Below, piece after piece: positions 6,319 to 10,625 of a DNA stretch of 10,625 nt (positions are counted from its first letter, which is position 1; each line of letters starts with the position of its first letter). The DNA comes from an uncultured Sutterella sp. Its GTDB lineage: Bacteria; Pseudomonadota; Gammaproteobacteria; Burkholderiales; Burkholderiaceae_F. Both the position numbers and the translations under genes were made by a program. A model generated the notes under the pieces. The model made no database searches. It saw nothing but the letters and a program-made list of their open reading frames with translations, and was not told the DNA's origin. Location: contig USBS01000063.1 of assembly GCA_900552915.1 (NCBI GenBank), forward strand, positions 1-10,625, written 5' to 3'.

Positions 6319-7728
6319 TTACAGGAAGATGATGTCGACGATGAAGAAGGTGGGGAACAGGATCCCGACCGACCACAGCATGTAGCCGAAGAACGAGGGC
6401 ATCTTCACGCCGCGTTCGCGCACGATGCTCACCGACATCAGGTTGGGCGCGTTGCCGATGTAGGTCACGGCACCCATAAACACAGCACCCATCGACACGG
6501 CCATCAACGTATGGGAATGCGTCGTCATGAGTTCCACCGGATCGCCGCCGGCCAAGTTGAAGAAGGCCAGATACGTCGGCGCATTGTCCAGGAAGGCCGA
6601 GAGCGAGCCCGTGAGCCAGAAGAACATCACGTTGTTGAATTCGCCGGCTTCATTCGTAACGAGCGCTACAAGCGGAGCAAAGGCGCCTTCATGACCGGCT
6701 CGCAGCATTTCCAGAACCGGCACGATGCAAAGGAAAATGCCGAAGAAGAGCTTGGCGACTTCCTTGATCGGTTCCCAGGAGAACTGATTGGCCTCGCGGG
6801 CAGCCTTGCTTGTGGTGAGAAGCGAGAGAATCGCCACCACGATGAAGATGGCGTCGCGCGCCAGTCCCTGAGCGGTCAGATGCACGCCGAGGACATTGAC
6901 TTCGATGCCGGAATTCCACATGCCGCTCATGAGAACGGCGCCCACGAGCATGGCCAGATAAAGGAAGTTGATGCCGCCGTCGATGCCGAACTTGGTGCCG
7001 GCCATGGCATTGGGATCAAACGTGCCCTCGGCCACTTCCTTCCGATAGAAGTAGGTGTCGATTGCAAGGTAGATCGCAAGCAGAATGGCAAGCGTCACCA
7101 GAAGCGGCAGGATCAGATGCGCAGCCGTCCAGAAGAACGTCACGCCGCGCAGGAACCCGAGAAATAGAGGCGGATCGCCGAGCGGGGTAAGGCAGCCGCC
7201 GATGTTTGCCACGATGAAGATGAAGAAGATGAACGTGTGCATCTTGTAGCGGCGGTTTTCGTTGGCCGCAAGCAGCGGACGAATCAGCAGCATGGCTGCG
7301 CCCGTCGTACCCATGAGGTTGGCCATGAAGGCGCCTACGAGAAGAATAGCCGCATTCACCAGGGGCTTGCCCGTGAAGCTGCTGCGAATGTGAATGCCGC
7401 CCGCTACGACGAAAAGCGCGCCCACAAAGAAAATGAAGGGCACATAGTCGCCGATCATGGCGTGCGCCACTGCTCCGACGGCAACATCGGACGGATACGC
7501 CATGAAGATCGGAATCACGCAGCTCAAACCCCAGGCCACAGCGATCTTGCCGTAGTGGTGGTGCCACAGATCGGGGGCGATCAGAGGAATGAGAGCAATC
7601 GAAAGAAGAATGCCCGCAAAAGGAATCGCCCAAGTAATGGAAAGCTCGGCGCCGTTCAGGCTCGCTGCGCTTGCCAGCGAAGGAAGAAGGACAGCCGCAG
7701 CCGCCAGAAGGGTTTTAAGTGCATGCAT
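6319..7728 (-). CDS. Sodium:proton antiporter, NhaD/CitMHS-like ion transporter
   Basis: A polytopic inner-membrane protein of 469 residues, probably exchanging cytoplasmic Na+ for H+ for pH and sodium homeostasis. About 11-13 hydrophobic segments are visible after an N-terminal signal-like helix ending near LASAA. Family hallmarks (numbered from the chosen ATG) are NLMGTTGAAMLLIRPLL (137-153), ANIGGCLTPLGDPP (174-187), FLDNAPTY (379-386) and YIGNAPNLMS (423-432), the paired re-entrant motifs of the ion transporter superfamily. An acidic/Asn site such as FLDN could bind cation, by analogy only. Citrate or another anion as substrate cannot be excluded because the family includes CitMHS proteins. 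The open frame also allows a GTG start at 7749 (476 residues). The ATG at 7728 is preferred because GGAG lies upstream at 7743-7740 and translation from it begins with a cleaner signal-like sequence. It ends at a strong terminator. Confidence 0.82.
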   Translation of the reverse strand: MHALKTLLAAAAVLLPSLASAASLNGAELSITWAIPFAGILLSIALIPLIAPDLWHHHYGKIAVAWGLSCVIPIFMAYPSDVAVGAVAHAMIGDYVPFIFFVGALFVVAGGIHIRSSFTGKPLVNAAILLVGAFMANLMGTTGAAMLLIRPLLAANENRRYKMHTFIFFIFIVANIGGCLTPLGDPPLFLGFLRGVTFFWTAAHLILPLLVTLAILLAIYLAIDTYFYRKEVAEGTFDPNAMAGTKFGIDGGINFLYLAMLVGAVLMSGMWNSGIEVNVLGVHLTAQGLARDAIFIVVAILSLLTTSKAAREANQFSWEPIKEVAKLFFGIFLCIVPVLEMLRAGHEGAFAPLVALVTNEAGEFNNVMFFWLTGSLSAFLDNAPTYLAFFNLAGGDPVELMTTHSHTLMAVSMGAVFMGAVTYIGNAPNLMSVSIVRERGVKMPSFFGYMLWSVGILFPTFFIVDIIFL

Positions 7729-7739
7729 TGTTTTGAAGT

Positions 7740-7743
7740 CTCC
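7740..7743 (-). promoter_or_regulatory. Ribosome-binding site that decides the antiporter start
   Basis: GGAG on the minus strand lies 11 bases upstream of the ATG at 7728. It falls inside the extra seven codons that a GTG start at 7749 would add. The spacing is slightly long but acceptable. The upstream GTG has no comparable site, which favours the shorter protein. Confidence 0.5.
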
Positions 7744-7763
7744 GTGCACCGGTCATGAAAACC

Positions 7764-7793
7764 GCTTGAGGGCACACAAAAGCACCCTCAAGC
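7764..7793 (-). terminator. Hairpin after pncB, inside the antiporter leader
   Basis: A perfect 9-base-pair stem (GCTTGAGGG at 7772-7764 of the repeat, partner CCCTCAAGC at 7785-7793) has a 12-base loop and lies 78 bases past the pncB stop. On the minus strand it is followed by GGTTTTC, a short interrupted T run, so termination is probably partial. The 35 bases between the stem and the antiporter ATG show no promoter. The hairpin is therefore probably also part of the antiporter transcript. Confidence 0.5.
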
Positions 7794-7807
7794 ACAAAAT
7801 CGCTTTG

Positions 7808-7831
7808 ATTTTAACCAAAAGTTCGGAACTT
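7808..7831 (-). promoter_or_regulatory. Candidate antiporter promoter -10 with an adjoining palindrome
   Basis: TAAAAT on the minus strand (7813-7808) matches the -10 consensus at 5 of 6 positions and lies 80 bases upstream of the antiporter ATG. Directly upstream is the perfect palindrome AAGTTC-G-GAACTT (7819-7831), placed where a spacer operator would sit. No good -35 box occurs at 16-18 bases; TTGTAA is present but 20 bases away. Both are suggestions only. Confidence 0.25.
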
Positions 7832-7871
7832 GTTTACAAAAGACAACGTAAATCCGAAGACTTATCAACGA

Positions 7872-9077
7872 CTACGGCTTGGCGGCACCGGCCGGAGCAC
7901 CCGGATCGATTCCGAAAACCTGCCGCAGGTAGGCAAGATACGTTTCGTCCTCGCACATGCCCTTGCCCGGCGTATCGGAAATTTTTGCCACCGGCTGACC
8001 GTTGGCACGCACCATCTTCACGACAATGTTGAGCGGCGTCGGTCCCAAATCGTTCATGAGATTCGTACCGATGCCGAAACCGACGCGAATGCGGTGATTG
8101 AAGCGACGATAGAGCTGGATGACCTTAGGCACAGTAAGTGCGTCCGAGAAAATAAGCGTCTTACTGCGGGGGTCGCACTTGTTGGCCGCATAATGCAGGA
8201 TCATGCGCTCGCCCCAGCTCACCGGGTCTCCCGAGTCGTGGCGTGCGCCGTCAAAGAGCTTGCAGAAGAACATATCGAAGTCGCGCAGGAAAGGCTCCGT
8301 GCCGTAGACGTCCGAAAGCGCAATTCCGAGGTCTCCGCGATACTCTTTGGCCCACATCTCAAAGCCGAAGGTCTGGCTGTCGCGCAGACGCGGCCCCAAG
8401 GCCTGACAGGCCTGAAGGTACTCGTGCGCCATGGTGCCGATCGGAAGAAGGCCGAACTCCTTGGCAAACATGACGTTGCTCGTGCCGGCAAAAAAGGTCG
8501 TCCCCAGATCACGACAGAGAACCTCGATCACTTTGCGCTGCCACGTGCGTGAAAAACGCCTGCGCGTGCCGAAGTCGCTGATCTTGAGGTTTCCGTTGTC
8601 GGGCTCATTCTTGATCCAGCGGATCTTATGCGCCAAACGCGCCATCCCCTCCGCTTCGTCGGGCTCGAGCACCGTGTGGCGGAAGTAGACCTCGTTGACG
8701 ATCGCAAGAACCGGAATTTCAAAAAGAATCGTGTGCAGCCACGGCCCCTCGATCGTGATGTCGATGCCGCAGGGCATTTCGCTGCTGCGCGAGACCGAAA
8801 CGTACTTGGGCTTGAGGTGAAAGAGACTCAAAAATTCCACAAAGTCGCTCTTGATAAAGCGCAGGCTTCCGAGATAGTTGAGCTCTTCTTCGCTCATCGT
8901 GAGCGTGCATACGTGCTCAATCTCCTCGCGAATCTCGTCGACATAGGGACTCAGATCGACGCCCTCGGTGCGGCAGCGAAAGCGATACCGCACGTTGGCA
9001 TCCGGAAACTGATGCAGCACGCACTGCATCATCGTGAACTTATAAAGATCGGTATCGAGCAGCGATTCGATAATCAC
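7872..9077 (-). CDS. pncB: Nicotinate phosphoribosyltransferase
   Basis: A 401-residue cytoplasmic enzyme that joins nicotinate to PRPP, with ATP hydrolysis, to give nicotinate mononucleotide. This is the entry step of the Preiss-Handler NAD salvage route. The length matches enterobacterial PncB (about 400). Visible signatures are the N-terminal LLDTDLYKFTMMQ (6-18), FEIPVLAIVNEVYFR (119-133), the active-site region SDFGTRRRFS (167-176), FFAGTSNV (195-202), PIGTMAHEY (212-220) with His218 as the residue phosphorylated in PncB, and DSGDP (281-285) followed by a phosphate-binding FGIGTNL (334-340). The start is GTG at 9077, giving the expected N-terminus, with AGGA and GGA motifs 5-9 bases upstream. 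It follows nagZ by 25 bases and is very likely in the same transcript. The partner nadD and nadE genes are not in the window. The C-terminus ends in a short Ala/Gly/Pro tail. Confidence 0.95.
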   Translation of the reverse strand: MIIESLLDTDLYKFTMMQCVLHQFPDANVRYRFRCRTEGVDLSPYVDEIREEIEHVCTLTMSEEELNYLGSLRFIKSDFVEFLSLFHLKPKYVSVSRSSEMPCGIDITIEGPWLHTILFEIPVLAIVNEVYFRHTVLEPDEAEGMARLAHKIRWIKNEPDNGNLKISDFGTRRRFSRTWQRKVIEVLCRDLGTTFFAGTSNVMFAKEFGLLPIGTMAHEYLQACQALGPRLRDSQTFGFEMWAKEYRGDLGIALSDVYGTEPFLRDFDMFFCKLFDGARHDSGDPVSWGERMILHYAANKCDPRSKTLIFSDALTVPKVIQLYRRFNHRIRVGFGIGTNLMNDLGPTPLNIVVKMVRANGQPVAKISDTPGKGMCEDETYLAYLRQVFGIDPGAPAGAAKP

Positions 9078-9102
9078 GGCAATCCGTCCTGATTGACAGT
9101 CC

Positions 9103-10107
9103 TCAGAGCGCCATCAGCGCACGGGAGACTTTATAGACATTGGATTTGAGAAGCTCCTCGTAAGAGGGGAACTCCCCTTTGGGGTCCACCGCCGCAGCGC
9201 GTTCGCCCCATCGTTCATCGGGCGTAAACACAAGTTCCTGCAGCATCTGATCGACCTCTTCGGGGGCATTGCAGCAGATGACGGCGTCGCACCCGGCTTC
9301 AAGTGCCTTTTCGGCTCGCTGCGTCAGTGTACCGCCGCCCGCGCCCTTCATCGACAGGTCGTCCGAGAAGACAAAGCCCGGAAAGTGCAGCGTGTCGCGC
9401 AGCAACCCCTTGAGGATGCGCTCGGAAAAAGTTGCAGGCACCGTGTCGTAGGCCGGATAAAGAACATGTGCGGTCATGACCGATGCAAGCCCGATGCCCA
9501 TCCATGTGTAGGGCTTTGCGTCGGCCAGTTCGATGCGTACGGCTTCGCGCTCATCCACAGGCAAAGCAAGATGACTGTCGGCTTCGGCAAAGCCGTGTCC
9601 CGGGAAATGCTTGCCGCAGTTGGCCATGCCGGCCATGAGCATGCCGTGGCTTACGGCTCGCGCCAGACGCGTCACGACGCGCGGATCAAGCGCAAAGGAT
9701 CGCTCGCCGATGATTTGACTCTTGCCCCAGTTGAGATCCAAAACCGGCGCAAAGGTGAAGTCGACTCCGGCAGTGCGCAGTTCGGAAGCCATCACGAAAC
9801 CGGCCGCCGTTAAGGCTCGTGCGGCAGCTTCCGGATCGTCTTTATAGGCTTCTCCGTAGGTGCTCATCGCAGGAATTTCGGTAAAGCCCGCACGAAAGCG
9901 CTGCACGCGGCCGCCTTCGTGGTCGACGCCGATCAGAACGCCGGGCTTCACAGAGTGAATTTCGCGGCACAACGACGTCAGCTGCACACGGTTTTCATAG
10001 TTGCGGGTAAACAAAATCACCATGCCGACGAGCGGATGGGCGATGCGCTTGCGTTCGGCTTCGGTAAGCGACGTACCGGCGATATCGCAGACAACGGGAC
10101 CGAGCAT
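9103..10107 (-). CDS. nagZ: Beta-N-acetylhexosaminidase NagZ (peptidoglycan recycling)
   Basis: A 334-residue cytoplasmic glycoside hydrolase of family GH3. It removes N-acetylglucosamine from anhydro-muropeptides imported during cell-wall turnover, producing the anhydroMurNAc-peptides that in many Gram-negatives also signal AmpR. Seen: VDHEGGRVQRFR (61-72) in the substrate pocket; KHFPGHG (166-172) followed by a mobile-loop Asp-Ser-His (177-179), the Asp/His acid-base dyad specific to NagZ enzymes; and FSDDLSMKGA (247-256), with Asp249 the expected nucleophile. It is a single-domain short form, as usual for proteobacterial NagZ, with no signal peptide. The ATG at 10107 has an excellent AGGAG ribosome site 5 bases upstream. 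It lies 101 bases after recO and 25 bases before pncB; nagZ and pncB look like one operon of salvage functions. Confidence 0.95.
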   Translation of the reverse strand: MLGPVVCDIAGTSLTEAERKRIAHPLVGMVILFTRNYENRVQLTSLCREIHSVKPGVLIGVDHEGGRVQRFRAGFTEIPAMSTYGEAYKDDPEAAARALTAAGFVMASELRTAGVDFTFAPVLDLNWGKSQIIGERSFALDPRVVTRLARAVSHGMLMAGMANCGKHFPGHGFAEADSHLALPVDEREAVRIELADAKPYTWMGIGLASVMTAHVLYPAYDTVPATFSERILKGLLRDTLHFPGFVFSDDLSMKGAGGGTLTQRAEKALEAGCDAVICCNAPEEVDQMLQELVFTPDERWGERAAAVDPKGEFPSYEELLKSNVYKVSRALMAL

Positions 10108-10208
10108 AGTTTCTCCTCGCGATGAATTGCGGCACCTGCGCTACCCGTTTTTGCAGCGCATGCAAATGCCGTTGCGGCTGCGAGCCCGGCAAACACTGCT
10201 GTTGTTTT

Positions 10209-10625
10209 TCAGAGCTGTGTCCAGCACTCAAGCGTTTTTCGGGTCTTCAAGCCGCGATCGCCAACATAGTAGCCGATTATGCGGCGCAAAACGTCGCGAA
10301 CCTCGCGCAGATCCGGAGCTTCTTCAAGTTGGCCGCGTGCGACGGCGCGCGCAGCGGCCTGCGAAACCGGTATTTCGCCCTCTTCGAACCGATCGACACA
10401 AACGAGCTCGCCGTTGCGAACGACCCAAAGCCCCCCGGCATCGATCTCGTCTGCTTTGGAAGCCTGACTCCATCCGAGCTCGGAAAGCAGCTTTACTTCA
10501 AAGCGGCGAAGGGCAAGCGACAATTCTCTACCCTCCTTGTCGGCCAGGTTCTTCAAAACATCGGTATAGGCGTCAAAAAGAGCCGCCGAAGGATCGCTGC
10601 GCGTTGTGAGGCGCAGCACAAGTTC
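10209..10625 (-). CDS. recO: DNA repair protein RecO, C-terminal part (5' end outside window)
   Basis: The last 138 codons of RecO, which binds SSB and anneals single strands and, with RecR, loads RecA in the RecFOR pathway. The frame is open to the window edge at 10625, so the start codon and the N-terminal OB-fold lie beyond it. A GTG at 10619 is an internal valine rather than a start, because the codons before it complete the family motif ELVLRLTTRSDP. Further helical-domain signatures are ALFDAYTDVLKNL, ALRRFEVKLLSELGW and the C-terminal YYVGDRGLKTRKTL, resembling the HLG...LKSR ending of RecO. The cysteines of the zinc-binding RecO subgroup are not seen in this part. The TGA stop is at 10211-10209. 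Confidence 0.88.
   Translation of the reverse strand, partial: ELVLRLTTRSDPSAALFDAYTDVLKNLADKEGRELSLALRRFEVKLLSELGWSQASKADEIDAGGLWVVRNGELVCVDRFEEGEIPVSQAAARAVARGQLEEAPDLREVRDVLRRIIGYYVGDRGLKTRKTLECWTQL

Noticed and set aside
10150..10166. Hairpin TTTGCA/TGCAAA between recO and nagZ as a recO terminator
   Set aside because: Only six A/T-containing pairs, and no T run follows on the minus strand; probably chance.
1..10625. CRISPR array, insertion sequence, prophage or defence island
   Set aside because: No regularly spaced repeats, transposase, integrase, attachment-site repeats or known defence domains are visible. The gene set is otherwise ordinary chromosomal housekeeping.

Overview
The window looks like chromosomal DNA of a Gram-negative betaproteobacterium. 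The RecO, NagZ, RelA and PncB sequences and the type V autotransporter fit a gut member of Burkholderiales (Sutterella or Parasutterella type). That placement is inferred from protein character and was not tested by phylogeny. Every supported gene lies on the minus strand, so transcription runs from high to low coordinates.

Layout in transcription order. (1) 10625-10209 is the 3' part of recO (DNA repair), cut by the window edge. (2) 10107-9103 is nagZ (peptidoglycan recycling), with 25 bases to (3) 9077-7872, pncB (NAD salvage from nicotinate); these two are probably co-transcribed. (4) 7728-6319 is an NhaD/CitMHS-type sodium:proton antiporter that ends at a clear intrinsic terminator. (5) 6109-3695 is a classical autotransporter of 804 residues with a signal peptide, a beta-helix-like passenger and a C-terminal beta-barrel. 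(6) 3467-1317 is relA, the ppGpp synthetase with a degenerate hydrolase domain. (7) 1226-195 is a threonine aldolase family PLP enzyme. (8) 53-1 is the 5' part of a tRNA-Val(GAC), preceded by a strong promoter and cut by the window start.

Most of this is housekeeping: repair, wall and NAD salvage, ion homeostasis, the stringent response, amino-acid metabolism and a tRNA. The only clear accessory gene is the autotransporter, whose passenger function cannot be read from sequence. No CRISPR array, insertion sequence, prophage, toxin-antitoxin pair or recognisable defence system is present, and I do not claim an undescribed system.

The points worth a second look are mostly between genes. Two hairpins sit about 35 bases upstream of two different start codons. 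The relA leader carries two GC-rich stems. A hairpin abuts the autotransporter ribosome-binding site. nagZ follows recO directly, without the pdxJ and acpS genes that usually separate them in this group. No gene-free stretch exceeds 300 bases; the longest are 3468-3694 and 6110-6318.
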